From NCBI RefSeq assembly GCF_013394695.1, contig NZ_CP058258.1, positions 888,001-952,000 on the forward strand: 64,000 nucleotides of DNA, in the 5' to 3' direction. Below, one piece after another: positions 55,575-63,779 of the stretch; the stretch's first letter is position 1, and the number at the start of each line of letters is the position of its first letter. The stretch comes from Streptococcus sp. oral taxon 061. Lineage in GTDB: Bacteria > Bacillota > Bacilli > Lactobacillales > Streptococcaceae. Made by a program: the position numbers and the translations under genes. A model generated the notes under the pieces. That model saw only the letters and a program-made list of their open reading frames with translations, was not told the DNA's origin and ran no database searches.

Positions 55575-56381
55575 TTAAACTGGAAAAATATCGTCGACAA
55601 GTTTATAGGTTTCGATGAATCGAATGCCAGAGGAACCTTTATCTCTAGTGATTTCTTGATAAATATCTTCTAAATTTTGGGCAGGTGCCAGCATCCAAAG
55701 ACTAAAAGGTCTGAGTTCCACCTGTCCAATTTTTTCAATATTTTCTAATAATTGCCCTAAATCTTTGTGATTGAACCAGCAGTCTGTAACGAGAGCAAAC
55801 TTTGTATTTTCCATCTTACAGGAGATTTGACTGGTCAAAAAATCATCGATGGTGGGCTTTTTTGTCTGTAAGAGGCGCGTGCAAGCCAGATGATACTCAA
55901 GCTTTCTAGGACTCTGATCAACCATAGATACAAAGATAAGACCATACTGGTCTTTGAACTTAACAGCAAGGAGATCCCCTTCTACAAAGTAGGGTTTGCG
56001 TTTAGCTTTGGTCTTGAGGACCTTTAGAGGTCTAGGATTTTCAGTTTTCAACTGGATAGCAAGTTTATACAAGACCTTTTGCCTTTGCTTCAAAGCCTTT
56101 GAATCTATTTCCAACCAAAATGGATCAGCCCCTTTTTTGATAAGCTCCAAGGTTTTATCTCTGATATCGTCTGTCAGGTGACCAATCTTCCACAGTGAGT
56201 AGGCAAGAGCAGTCCAATAAATTTCTGTAAAAAAGTCTGTTTGACAGTAATCTTTTTCTGCATCGAGGATATCCTTGATAATATCGGACACATGATCACC
56301 GTCTCTATAGCGACCGACTACTTCATTATAAATATCATAACCTTGATCACTGTCAATGATTTTAACGCCATCAATAGCCAT
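55575..56381 (-). CDS. DUF4259/Imm26-like protein, putative immunity protein
   Basis: This 268-aa protein has an N-terminal helical segment (residues 1-100) reminiscent of DUF4259-type proteins ('MAIDGVKIIDSDQGYDIYNE', then 'WTALAYSLWKIGHL'). From about residue 130 an Imm26-like part follows ('KPYFVEGDLLAVKFKDQYG', 'LIFVSMVDQSP'). Proteins of this type act as immunity partners in polymorphic toxin loci. The assignment is from remembered patterns, not a search. AGGAGTTT precedes the ATG. Confidence 0.65.
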   Translation of the reverse strand: MAIDGVKIIDSDQGYDIYNEVVGRYRDGDHVSDIIKDILDAEKDYCQTDFFTEIYWTALAYSLWKIGHLTDDIRDKTLELIKKGADPFWLEIDSKALKQRQKVLYKLAIQLKTENPRPLKVLKTKAKRKPYFVEGDLLAVKFKDQYGLIFVSMVDQSPRKLEYHLACTRLLQTKKPTIDDFLTSQISCKMENTKFALVTDCWFNHKDLGQLLENIEKIGQVELRPFSLWMLAPAQNLEDIYQEITRDKGSSGIRFIETYKLVDDIFPV

Positions 56382-56429
56382 ACTAAACTCCTAATGCTCA
56401 ATCGACACCTTATTGATAAATCTCAAAAC

Positions 56430-56741
56430 TTATTTAATCTTATGCTTGTTCATTTTTTCTTGGAAAATATCTGTAAGAATTTGGCGCAATTCTTGGGCTT
56501 CTTTTTCAGGAAGTTGGCCTTCTTGTTCAGCTACAGCATACAACTCTGGATACTCTAGCGAGATTCTCTTAACAGTACGAGTAATGGCATGTTTTCTAAC
56601 AAAAAATGGAATCAGTTTAATCATATCCTGAGGGATTAAGGCGATAATCTTATCGGCTGTTTCCTTATCGTTCAGCTTAGAGAAAGTTAGTCCCTTTTTA
56701 ATCATTTCTTGTTCTTTTTCTGTAAAATCTTGTAATTCCAT
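56430..56741 (-). CDS. Hypothetical 103-aa helical protein
   Basis: The start is the ATG at 56741 (MELQDF), 7 nt after GAGGAG. A longer frame begins inside that ribosome binding site and is unlikely. The product is charged and largely helical, with 'KEQEMIKKGLTFSKLNDKET' and a C-terminal 'EKEAQELRQILTDIFQEKMN'. Not recognised. It lies 4 nt after the 60-aa membrane protein gene and is probably cotranscribed with it. Confidence 0.62.
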   Translation of the reverse strand: MELQDFTEKEQEMIKKGLTFSKLNDKETADKIIALIPQDMIKLIPFFVRKHAITRTVKRISLEYPELYAVAEQEGQLPEKEAQELRQILTDIFQEKMNKHKIK

Positions 56742-56745
56742 ATGT

Positions 56746-56928
56746 CTACTCCTCATCTTCTGTCACTTCCCAAACTTCAGCTTGGTAAGGTTCTCCATCT
56801 TCATCGTATCGATTGATATAACCAATAAACCTCTCATTTTTTCTTGGTCTCTGCTGATTTCCTTTGATAACCCAAACAGCCCATACTCCGACTAGGACAA
56901 AAATTATGAATGTCAGTACTTCTTCCAA
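56746..56928 (-). CDS. Hypothetical small single-pass membrane protein
   Basis: The likely start is a TTG at 56928, 7 nt after AAGGAAGG, giving 60 residues: one membrane helix ('VLTFIIFVLVGVWAVWVIKG') and a charged tail ending 'VWEVTEDEE'. A GTG at 56958 would extend it by 10 residues but overlaps the lipoprotein gene and has no clear ribosome binding site. Unknown function. It is encoded between the DUF4300 lipoprotein and the 103-aa gene. Confidence 0.55.
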   Translation of the reverse strand: MEEVLTFIIFVLVGVWAVWVIKGNQQRPRKNERFIGYINRYDEDGEPYQAEVWEVTEDEE

Positions 56929-56942
56929 TTCAGTGCCTTCCT

Positions 56943-57827
56943 TTAAAATTGAACCCACTTATCATTATCCATAATAAATGGTTTAGCTAGACCTTCACCT
57001 GTATAGTTTTCATATTTTGTATCTAAATATTTGTAGCAATCTTCCTTGGTCGCAAATTTGATGGCTTGATAAGGTTCCTCAAAGGTCAACTTTTCGATAA
57101 AGAGGTAGCCATCCTCGCTTGGTACAAGAATCCCAACATGGCCTATAAAGAGAGATTGACCATCTAAGTCATCATGGACAACTACGGAGAGCATTCTTGC
57201 ATTCTCATTAAACTTAAATTGAGAGAGGAATTGTTCCATCTTTGCTGCATGAACCTTAACATCTGTCGTTGCTTCGGTCTTGACTCTTGAGAATAAAATA
57301 TCGAAGGCGTCCTTATCTTCTGTACCAAAGACCTTTCCTTTATCAATGGCGTCATTATCGACAAACAAGAGGGAATCATCTTTCTCTAACTTAGGAATTT
57401 CGATGGAATTTTTTAATAAGCAATAACTGTTAATACGACAGTTAGTACCGACAAAATCACCTTTTTTGGGAGTCCATAGGTGACTAATTTTTTCCACATC
57501 ATAGTCTGTTTTTGTAAAGGTAGAAAAATCTCCAGTTAATCCAACTGAACCGACAGTATTGTTATAATCATTTACAAGGTTGAAAAATGCATCCACACTG
57601 TCCTTATCCAAATGTGCAGCCAAGGCTTTTCGAACTTCTTCTTCGCTTGCCTTGCTATTGAGATTGCTATAGGTTCCTTTATAGCTTTCTTTATCTGAGC
57701 TAACCAACTTAGTAGTTGAACCATTCTGTTGTTCCATAGATTGGTTTTGGTTTGTACTACAGGCAGCTAAAGTAAAGATAGCTAAACCACAGCAGCTCAT
57801 TAATCTAATTTTTTTAGATACTTTCAT
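56943..57827 (-). CDS. DUF4300 family lipoprotein
   Basis: This 294-aa protein has a signal peptide with lipobox LAAC (Cys23), so it is a membrane-anchored lipoprotein facing outward. The mature part matches the streptococcal DUF4300 family: 'TYSNLNSKASEEEVRKALAA', 'VNDYNNTVGSVGLTGDF', 'GDFVGTNCRINSYCLLKNSI' and a C-terminal 'EPYQAIKFATKEDCYKYLDT'. The family's function is unknown. In pneumococcus a homolog has been studied only as a surface-protein candidate. It is unlike its cytosolic immunity-like neighbours and may be core rather than accessory. Confidence 0.87.
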   Translation of the reverse strand: MKVSKKIRLMSCCGLAIFTLAACSTNQNQSMEQQNGSTTKLVSSDKESYKGTYSNLNSKASEEEVRKALAAHLDKDSVDAFFNLVNDYNNTVGSVGLTGDFSTFTKTDYDVEKISHLWTPKKGDFVGTNCRINSYCLLKNSIEIPKLEKDDSLLFVDNDAIDKGKVFGTEDKDAFDILFSRVKTEATTDVKVHAAKMEQFLSQFKFNENARMLSVVVHDDLDGQSLFIGHVGILVPSEDGYLFIEKLTFEEPYQAIKFATKEDCYKYLDTKYENYTGEGLAKPFIMDNDKWVQF

Positions 57828-57939
57828 AAAATGTTTCCTTTTTAACTAAGATTTTTCAAGTCGATTAGCTTCTCCTATATTATAGTTCAAATTTATTTTA
57901 AGTCCAAGCATTTTGCTAAGAAAGTAATTTTAAATCATT

Positions 57940-57970
57940 AAAAAGGAAGCTGGCACACAGCACGCTCCCT
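57940..57970 (-). terminator. Intrinsic terminator after the RDD gene
   Basis: On the minus strand GGGAGC pairs with GCTTCC, including one wobble pair, around a longer loop that can itself pair, and is followed by TTTTTAATG. Confidence 0.6.
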
Positions 57971-58001
57971 AATAATTGAAATAACTATGAAATATTTAAT
58001 T

Positions 58002-58526
58002 TTAATCACCTTTTAGCTGTACCTGTGTATGAGCTATAAGGTCACCTAGATGTCGCTTATCTTTCCTGAAAACCTTCATTGCTAGTAAGGCAACTGCGAG
58101 GAGAGTAGCTAAAAACGAGAGGATAACAGATAAGAAATCAAAATCACTATAGAAACCATGTATCGTGCCCATATGACCTATTTGCCAAGGTAAAAATTTA
58201 ATGGTGTTTCTAATCAAGCTAGCTTGCACTGTTTTTTTCTTGTAAACCAATTGAAGTCCTGCTTTCGCCTTCCCAAAACTCCCATTCTTTGTATAATCTA
58301 AGAATGTAAAAAGTAGAGTGATTGGCAAAACAGAGGTAAAAAAAACAAGACACTGCGACTGAATTTCTGTGAACTCTGGGACGCCATTAAAAAGAATAAT
58401 GTAAATAAGCATCGAACCTAAAAACAGAAGTACTAAATAAGCTAGAATGAAAAGATAATCAAATAGTAATTCAATCATTCTTTTTTTAAACGAAATAGAA
58501 TTAATTACTAAAATCTTCATCATCAT
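58002..58526 (-). CDS. RDD family membrane protein
   Basis: This 174-aa protein has three to four hydrophobic segments and the RDD-like start 'KKRMIELLFDYLFILAYLVL', with the Arg and Asp of the name. 'FGKAKAGLQLVYKKK' and the C-terminal 'DKRHLGDLIAHTQVQL' are typical RDD features. RDD proteins have been linked to cation/proton transport in a few species, with no general role known. Three successive ATG codons follow AAGGAG, and the second or third has better spacing. Confidence 0.82.
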   Translation of the reverse strand: MMMKILVINSISFKKRMIELLFDYLFILAYLVLLFLGSMLIYIILFNGVPEFTEIQSQCLVFFTSVLPITLLFTFLDYTKNGSFGKAKAGLQLVYKKKTVQASLIRNTIKFLPWQIGHMGTIHGFYSDFDFLSVILSFLATLLAVALLAMKVFRKDKRHLGDLIAHTQVQLKGD

Positions 58527-58562
58527 CAGCTCCTTTATTATCTACTATTCTTTTCAAAAGTT

Positions 58563-59444
58563 TTATTCTTTCGGTTGAGAATAAACTTCGATATGCTGCC
58601 CTAGTACCTTAATTTCTACTGGTAAGTCATCAGATTTGTCACCATCAACATCCGTTTCTAATTCACTATCTGAAGAGATTTTGATGTGACGAGCTTTCAT
58701 ATATTCGATATTCTCATTCACGACAACATCCCCTTTTAATAAATCAGGGATAACTGACAATTTGGTAAGAATAGATGCATCTTTTAAAATCAAAATATTA
58801 GCATAACCATCTTTGTCCTCATCAAAGATTTTTTTGTCAGCGAAATAATTGGTGAGGAGAACTAAAACATGACTGGCTGGTCCAATGTAATTTCCATTCT
58901 CAGTCTCAACTGTAATGTTAAATGCTTGATCTGTAAGCACAGACTTCATGGTATTAATCGCATAGGCGAGCATGCCAAACTTTGTTTTATCCTCTATCCC
59001 AACGTTATGGATGGCTTCTGGTAGTGAACCAATACTAAAAATATAGCCAAAATAGTTTCCATTTGATTTTCCGATATCAATCTTATTGGTAGAACTAAAA
59101 TCAAGCTCGTCAATCGCACCGTCAATATCTTGATCGATTTCTAATAGTTTCGTAATGAGATTTCCAGTTCCTCCTGGAATAATCGCAAGTTTTGGAATGT
59201 AGTCTTTTTCCGCGATACCAGAAATTACTTCATTAACAGTACCATCTCCACCGAATACAAGAACTGCATCATAGTGCTCCCGAGACGCTTCTTCTGCAAA
59301 GTTTGTGGCGTCTTGCGCTTTTTCCGTAATATTAATCTCCACATCTTCAAAATAGTCTCTAGCTTTATTCTCCAGCTTCACCTTATAATCCAAAGCTTTT
59401 TCGCCACCAGAGGTTGGATTGATGATTACCATGATTTTATTCAT
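58563..59444 (-). CDS. Diacylglycerol kinase catalytic-domain lipid kinase (YegS/BmrU type)
   Basis: This 293-aa enzyme has the lipid-kinase motifs 'INPTSGG' (8-14), GGDGTVNEV (65-73) and PGGTGN (90-95), then the C-terminal beta-sandwich domain. It phosphorylates a lipid such as diacylglycerol, or a related one. Streptococci usually carry one or more. It precedes the RDD gene by 36 nt. It is a housekeeping type inserted in the accessory region, implying that this part of the array is interspersed with core genes. Confidence 0.9.
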   Translation of the reverse strand: MNKIMVIINPTSGGEKALDYKVKLENKARDYFEDVEINITEKAQDATNFAEEASREHYDAVLVFGGDGTVNEVISGIAEKDYIPKLAIIPGGTGNLITKLLEIDQDIDGAIDELDFSSTNKIDIGKSNGNYFGYIFSIGSLPEAIHNVGIEDKTKFGMLAYAINTMKSVLTDQAFNITVETENGNYIGPASHVLVLLTNYFADKKIFDEDKDGYANILILKDASILTKLSVIPDLLKGDVVVNENIEYMKARHIKISSDSELETDVDGDKSDDLPVEIKVLGQHIEVYSQPKE

Positions 59445-59489
59445 TTATAATTCTCCTGTCATTAGATTTCCTTACTTTAACTAGCTTTC

Positions 59490-59876
59490 TTAAGTTTCTT
59501 CAAGATACATTTTGACTGCTAGGTATTCCTGTTCTTTAGCATAGGCAAATACTTCTGAATTTCTAATGTAGTCAAAAATATTTTCCTCTAAATCCTCATC
59601 CCAGGTTGATTCATGAAATATTTCATTCTCTTGACATGCTTCATAGAAAACATCGAGGTGAACCTGATAAAACTCTTCATCCTCATCAGGGACTTGCCTT
59701 ACTAATGATAGTTGAAACAAGGGTTTATCAGATATACTTGTAAATGTCCCTACTTCAAACAAAATCATTTCATCATCAATTGGCTCACGACACAAATCTT
59801 CAAAGATTGCGACCATATCCTCCAAGGGCATTTTATCGGTGATTCTTTCTCTTAAAAATTCAAGTGATTGCTTCAT
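59490..59876 (-). CDS. Hypothetical acidic protein of the immunity-like array
   Basis: This 128-aa very acidic, soluble protein includes 'PIDDEMILFEVGTFTSISDK', 'FQLSLVRQVPDEDEEFYQVH' and 'ESTWDEDLEENIFDYIRNSE'. I do not recognise the family. It lies after a strong terminator, so it starts a new unit, and an AGAAAGAG before its ATG is a modest ribosome binding site. The size, acidity and genomic setting resemble immunity proteins, which is inference only. Confidence 0.65.
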   Translation of the reverse strand: MKQSLEFLRERITDKMPLEDMVAIFEDLCREPIDDEMILFEVGTFTSISDKPLFQLSLVRQVPDEDEEFYQVHLDVFYEACQENEIFHESTWDEDLEENIFDYIRNSEVFAYAKEQEYLAVKMYLEET

Positions 59877-59963
59877 ATTTTTTCTCTTTCTAAATGTTTT
59901 CGTTCTTAGAATAATCCTATTAAAAAATTGAATCTCTACACCTTTTATTATACTACATTAACA

Positions 59964-60018
59964 GAAAAAAAGACTGAACCAGACGGTTTTCACCTTGGTT
60001 TCAGTCTAGTTTTTTTAT
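59964..60018 (-). terminator. Intrinsic terminator within the immunity-like array
   Basis: On the minus strand AGACTGAAACCA pairs with TGGTTCAGTCT (one bulge) and is followed by T7. It ends the unit of genes from 60144 upwards. Confidence 0.8.
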
Positions 60019-60143
60019 AATCGGTCTTGCCTCTGTAAGGACGTCTATCCCAAAATTAATTCCCTGTAAAAAGGTTAATAAATACATATGCTAGGAAGCT
60101 ATGGAAATCATAAAATCTCCTAAGAACTAACCTGGCTCATCTT

Positions 60144-60551
60144 TTAATCTAACTTGATAGTTTCAGATAGGATAATTGCCCCAGTACCACTGACATCGAA
60201 AAATCCCACATCATGTTTTAAGGCTAATATGAGCATTGTATTATAGGCTGTTTCTGCTTGTGACCATGCAAATCCTGCATAGATAAGATTCTTACCAATA
60301 CTGTAGTCAGTAAAACGACTTTCCAGCTCTTGGTCATTCTCTAAAGCATCATCCATATCAAAGTCACCATTCATAGGAGGAAATAGTTTTATCATGTCCA
60401 GAAACCAACTTTTTAGTTTGCTTGAACTAACTTCAATTGAATCATAATCGTGGTCTTCCTTCCACTCCACTTGCTCCTCATACCATTCTAAAAATTCAGC
60501 TTTACTAGCTGGTGCGATTGATTTCTCAAATACTACTAAATCATAAGACAT
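60144..60551 (-). CDS. Hypothetical 'MSYDLVVF' family protein, putative immunity
   Basis: The start is the ATG at 60551 (MSYDLVVF), 7 nt after AAAGG. A longer frame lacks support. The 135-aa product shows 'AEFLEWYEEQVEWKEDHDYD', 'LFPPMNG', 'TDYSIGKNLIYAGFAWS' and 'LALKHDVGFFDVSGTGAII'. I recall widespread uncharacterised proteins with this layout, seen in many bacteria and often near toxin loci, but I cannot name the family. Soluble and acidic. Its position between other orphan small genes supports an immunity role weakly. Confidence 0.7.
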   Translation of the reverse strand: MSYDLVVFEKSIAPASKAEFLEWYEEQVEWKEDHDYDSIEVSSSKLKSWFLDMIKLFPPMNGDFDMDDALENDQELESRFTDYSIGKNLIYAGFAWSQAETAYNTMLILALKHDVGFFDVSGTGAIILSETIKLD

Positions 60552-60613
60552 AGCTATACCTTTCTCTTTTATTATCATTACGCATATTTTCTCAATATCC
60601 TATACACCTTCTC

Positions 60614-61039
60614 TCAGCAATGCAAACTTTCAATCATGATTAAAACTAGAGATTGGGGATTGATTTCAAAGTCATCAGCAGTAATTCTGTCATTAAAATA
60701 CTTGACCGCTTGATCATGATCAAGAAAGCGATTGCTACTAAGATACTGTTCAATCTCATCCAAGAGAAAAGCACTTTCTTTTAAAGATTTATCTTCAAAA
60801 CCATTCGCATAATGGATGCTCTTCATCATTCGTTTGAGCTTCGTTTTAGGATAGCATTCTTTAAGTTTATCCCTTAAAGAAAGAACAAGTTCCTCAAAAG
60901 ATTGACTATCTATACCATCCTCTAACAAACCTGATATTATATTCTTTTCGTACATATCTTCGATTAGTTCTTTCAAAGCCTGTTTCAGGACAAGATTGCT
61001 TTCTTCAGAATCTGGTGTCATATAAAATTCTTTATCCAT
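60614..61039 (-). CDS. Hypothetical helical protein of the immunity-like array
   Basis: This roughly 141-aa soluble, mostly helical protein is counted from the ATG at 61039. A GTG 12 nt upstream (61051) is an alternative start. Segments include 'LKQALKELIEDMYEKNIISG', 'KLKECYPKTKLKRMMKSIHY' and 'NRFLDHDQAVKYFNDRITAD'. Not recognised. It is 62 nt upstream of the MSYDLVVF gene in the same direction. Confidence 0.62.
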   Translation of the reverse strand: MDKEFYMTPDSEESNLVLKQALKELIEDMYEKNIISGLLEDGIDSQSFEELVLSLRDKLKECYPKTKLKRMMKSIHYANGFEDKSLKESAFLLDEIEQYLSSNRFLDHDQAVKYFNDRITADDFEINPQSLVLIMIESLHC

Positions 61040-61138
61040 TATCTTTCTCACTAAATATATTAAAAATTATGATTTCCCACAAAAATATTTCAGTAAACTT
61101 TTTAAAAGCGAGAATTTTCAATTTGCATCTCACATTCT

Positions 61139-61381
61139 TTAGAAATTTTCGTGAGCGACTTCTTCAAGATAGTCATCCAGATGATGGTAAATTTGCATAT
61201 CTTCTTCTGAACTATCTTGTAAAACTGCAAATACCTTCACTTTCTCATCATTGACAAATACGAAATTATGTTCACCAAAATAAGCCTGATAACCCTTGTC
61301 AACTAAGGTCCAAAGTTCATCTTTTTTTAAACCAAAAATATCTTTTTTTACAAGATAGGTTTTAGCGATTTCCATTTTCAT
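61139..61381 (-). CDS. Hypothetical 80-aa protein
   Basis: This 80-aa protein begins 'MKMEIAKTYLVKKDIFGLKK' and contains 'LVDKGYQAYFGEHNFVFVND'. It is acidic at the C-terminus ('HHLDDYLEEVAHENF'). AAGGAG lies 11 nt before the ATG, a long spacing. A second ATG two codons later is further away still. Not recognised, with no paralog in the window. Confidence 0.6.
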   Translation of the reverse strand: MKMEIAKTYLVKKDIFGLKKDELWTLVDKGYQAYFGEHNFVFVNDEKVKVFAVLQDSSEEDMQIYHHLDDYLEEVAHENF

Positions 61382-61486
61382 GATAGATATTTCTCCTTAA
61401 GAAACTAGCAATGCTAAAGGTTTACTATTTGATGGTCAATCAGCTCACACAAAACGTGATAGCAACTCAAAACGAACTTTGGTTGG

Positions 61487-62053
61487 CTATTGAATAGCAT
61501 TCATCTCTTCTTTCACGTATCGCTCTACATCTTCAATCTCTACAAACAGCGGGTCTAAGTGACACAAGAAGTGCCAATCTTCGGTTTCTCGTCTTCTGTA
61601 GAGAATCGCTTCGCCGTCTTCACTTCCAAAAAAGCTTCTATCGACTTCGTACCCTTTGCTTTCTAAGAAAGATTTTGCCTGACGATACTTGGATTCTCTT
61701 GCTTCGACATAAGCTTTGACTTCATTGTTGTTAATGACATAGGCATCTATTTTTGAATACCCTTCGATTACTTGATCGTTTTTTACGGATAGATTCGAAA
61801 TTTCTTTCCAAATAATGTCCACATTTTCCTCAGAGTTGAACATAAACTTAGAAAAGGGCACAATATTTCCCTTATAGATAATTTCCATATAATCCGGCAA
61901 GTGTTTAGGGTTAAAATACTCCACTTCAAACCCATCTTCTGTTTCTAAAGTATAACCAGGAATTTGAGCTACAAAAGCTTTACCCTCATCTAAAGAATCA
62001 AAAGCAACCAAATCTTTTGAATAATGATTTTGATACAATTCCAATATAAGCAT
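61487..62053 (-). CDS. Hypothetical protein of the immunity-like array
   Basis: This 188-aa soluble protein starts behind AGGAGGGGG. It begins 'MLILELYQNHYSKDLVAFDS' and includes 'KHLPDYMEIIYKGNIVPFSK', 'YVEARESKYRQAKSFLESKG' and the C-terminal 'DWHFLCHLDPLFVEIEDVER'. I do not know its family. It sits 11 nt downstream of the beta-rich 261-aa gene and is probably coupled to it. Immunity function is suggested by setting only. Confidence 0.66.
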   Translation of the reverse strand: MLILELYQNHYSKDLVAFDSLDEGKAFVAQIPGYTLETEDGFEVEYFNPKHLPDYMEIIYKGNIVPFSKFMFNSEENVDIIWKEISNLSVKNDQVIEGYSKIDAYVINNNEVKAYVEARESKYRQAKSFLESKGYEVDRSFFGSEDGEAILYRRRETEDWHFLCHLDPLFVEIEDVERYVKEEMNAIQ

Positions 62054-62064
62054 CGATCCCCCTC

Positions 62065-62850
62065 CTAGCTTGTTTTTTCAATTACGCTCTCCAAATCACG
62101 CTTTTCCACACTCATGTATTCAACTTCTTTTGTTCCGTTATTGTAATGATAGCATCTAAAAATCAATTGATTCCCTGTTTGAAAGAGCGTGTCTATCCCA
62201 GAGGATTCTCCTGGGTATTTATCTAGTACCATTTCATCAATGAGCTCTAATGTCTTTAAACGAAACACGAACCATCTTTCTTCCGTTGTAGAGAATACAC
62301 CATAAGAATTGTTAATCTTCCAAACGTTTGATAACCCGTCATTTTCAAATACTGAAAATCGTTGGCTAGACTTTATTTGAAAATCATGATTCGTTATTTT
62401 ATAAATTTCAGTTGTGTAAAAATTTACCAACAACGAACTTTCCTCGTCAATCGTAAAAACATACGCTAAATCTCGTGGAAATTTATGTCTCATACTCAGC
62501 CCACGATTCAATAATTCAAGGCAAAAATCCTGTGAGCCGTCCTGTCCCGCTGTTAATGAAACGATGATTTTACTATCAGAGAAGCTCTTAAAAGTCACCT
62601 CAGAATCAAGAAAGCTATCTTCCAAATCTAAATAGGAACTTTGAAGATTCTTTTCGTCTCTCACTTCAATCCGGATCTCATGGCTACTTTTTCGATAAGC
62701 AAACCAAGTTAAGTTATTTTTCTGAGATTGATGGCAGCCAATGATTGTACCTTCTTTTGTACTTATATTTTCAAACCTCTTATCAGATGAGTGGTGATAG
62801 TCTATTAACCCATTTTCCTTCTCTTTTTTTAAACCGCTAAGTTGAATCAC
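62065..62850 (-). CDS. Hypothetical beta-rich protein of the immunity-like array
   Basis: The likely start is a GTG at 62850, 8 nt after ATGGAGG, giving 261 residues. An ATG 15 nt upstream lies inside the ribosome binding site. The sequence is beta-strand-rich with repeated hydrophobic/charged alternation and aromatic turns ('SQRFSVFENDGLSNVWKIN', 'ERWFVFRLKTLELIDEMVLD'), which suggests a beta-propeller-like or all-beta fold. Not recognised. It has no signal peptide. Confidence 0.65.
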   Translation of the reverse strand: MIQLSGLKKEKENGLIDYHHSSDKRFENISTKEGTIIGCHQSQKNNLTWFAYRKSSHEIRIEVRDEKNLQSSYLDLEDSFLDSEVTFKSFSDSKIIVSLTAGQDGSQDFCLELLNRGLSMRHKFPRDLAYVFTIDEESSLLVNFYTTEIYKITNHDFQIKSSQRFSVFENDGLSNVWKINNSYGVFSTTEERWFVFRLKTLELIDEMVLDKYPGESSGIDTLFQTGNQLIFRCYHYNNGTKEVEYMSVEKRDLESVIEKTS

Positions 62851-62916
62851 TCGTTTCACCTCCATCTGGTCTTAGAAATTTAACTATTATCGAGCGCTAG
62901 CCTTATTTCTATAAAT

Positions 62917-63765
62917 TCAGCCAACTTCCCTTTCCCATCGTCTGAGGACATCCTTTAAAGGCTCATCTAGATAGGTATAGGCTTTTTTCTTAATCCAATC
63001 AGGAATACCATAAGCTGCTTCGGCTATACTTCCTGTGATAGCAGCAAGAGTATCACTGTCCCCACCAAGAGAAATCGCATTTCGAATCGCATCTTCAAAA
63101 TCTGTACTTTCTAGAAAGGCAACGATGGCCTGAGGAACGGTATCCTGACACGTTTCATTGAAACGATAAGTAGGACGAATTTCATCTAGTGTTTGAGAAA
63201 GATTATATCCATACTCTTGTTCTATGTGTTCCTTGATGAGTCTCTTACACTCTGTAGGATTATCGTTGATCGGTTTTCCATAGTCGCCACTGTAACCTCC
63301 AAAGTAATAACGACACATAAAGATAGCATCAGACGTCGCCATAGCTCCCTTGACCCCCTCTGGATGGTTATGAGTCACCTCTGCAGAAAGTCGTGCAAGA
63401 GCTCTTCTGGACGGCCAGGCTCCCGTTCGTGCACAAAAACTACAATCCATGGCCCAGGCACATGGAGAAACACGCATTGCTGAGCCATTGCCGAAGCTAT
63501 TATAAGGTTCTCGATCGTCGCCATCAATCCAATTGCCAAATCTTGCACCGTAACCTGCATCGGGATACATCCTACCATATTTTTTCATGGCATCAATAAA
63601 GTCATCCTTCTGACCGCCATTCATAATGGCTTCAGCAACGGCACAGGTCATAACCGTATCATCTGTGAAAAAGCAGTCCTCACGAAATAAAGGAAAGTTC
63701 TTCGTTTTTATATTGTCCCATTCATAAACAGAACCTACAATATCTCCAACTATTGCTCCTAGCAT
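62917..63765 (-). CDS. ADP-ribosylglycohydrolase family protein
   Basis: This 282-aa enzyme of the DraG/ARH fold removes ADP-ribose from modified proteins or other targets. The metal-binding acids are in 'FFTDDTVMTCA' (near residues 32-42) and in 'GGDSDTLAAITGSIAEAA' near residue 233, the two diagnostic motifs of the fold. The N-terminal 'MLGAIVGDIVGSVYEW' is typical. No ADP-ribosyltransferase gene is visible nearby. Such enzymes can give immunity to ADP-ribosylating toxins, which would fit this array, but a housekeeping role is equally possible. AAGGAGG precedes its ATG. Confidence 0.9.
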   Translation of the reverse strand: MLGAIVGDIVGSVYEWDNIKTKNFPLFREDCFFTDDTVMTCAVAEAIMNGGQKDDFIDAMKKYGRMYPDAGYGARFGNWIDGDDREPYNSFGNGSAMRVSPCAWAMDCSFCARTGAWPSRRALARLSAEVTHNHPEGVKGAMATSDAIFMCRYYFGGYSGDYGKPINDNPTECKRLIKEHIEQEYGYNLSQTLDEIRPTYRFNETCQDTVPQAIVAFLESTDFEDAIRNAISLGGDSDTLAAITGSIAEAAYGIPDWIKKKAYTYLDEPLKDVLRRWEREVG

Positions 63766-63779
63766 AAGATTCCTCCTTG

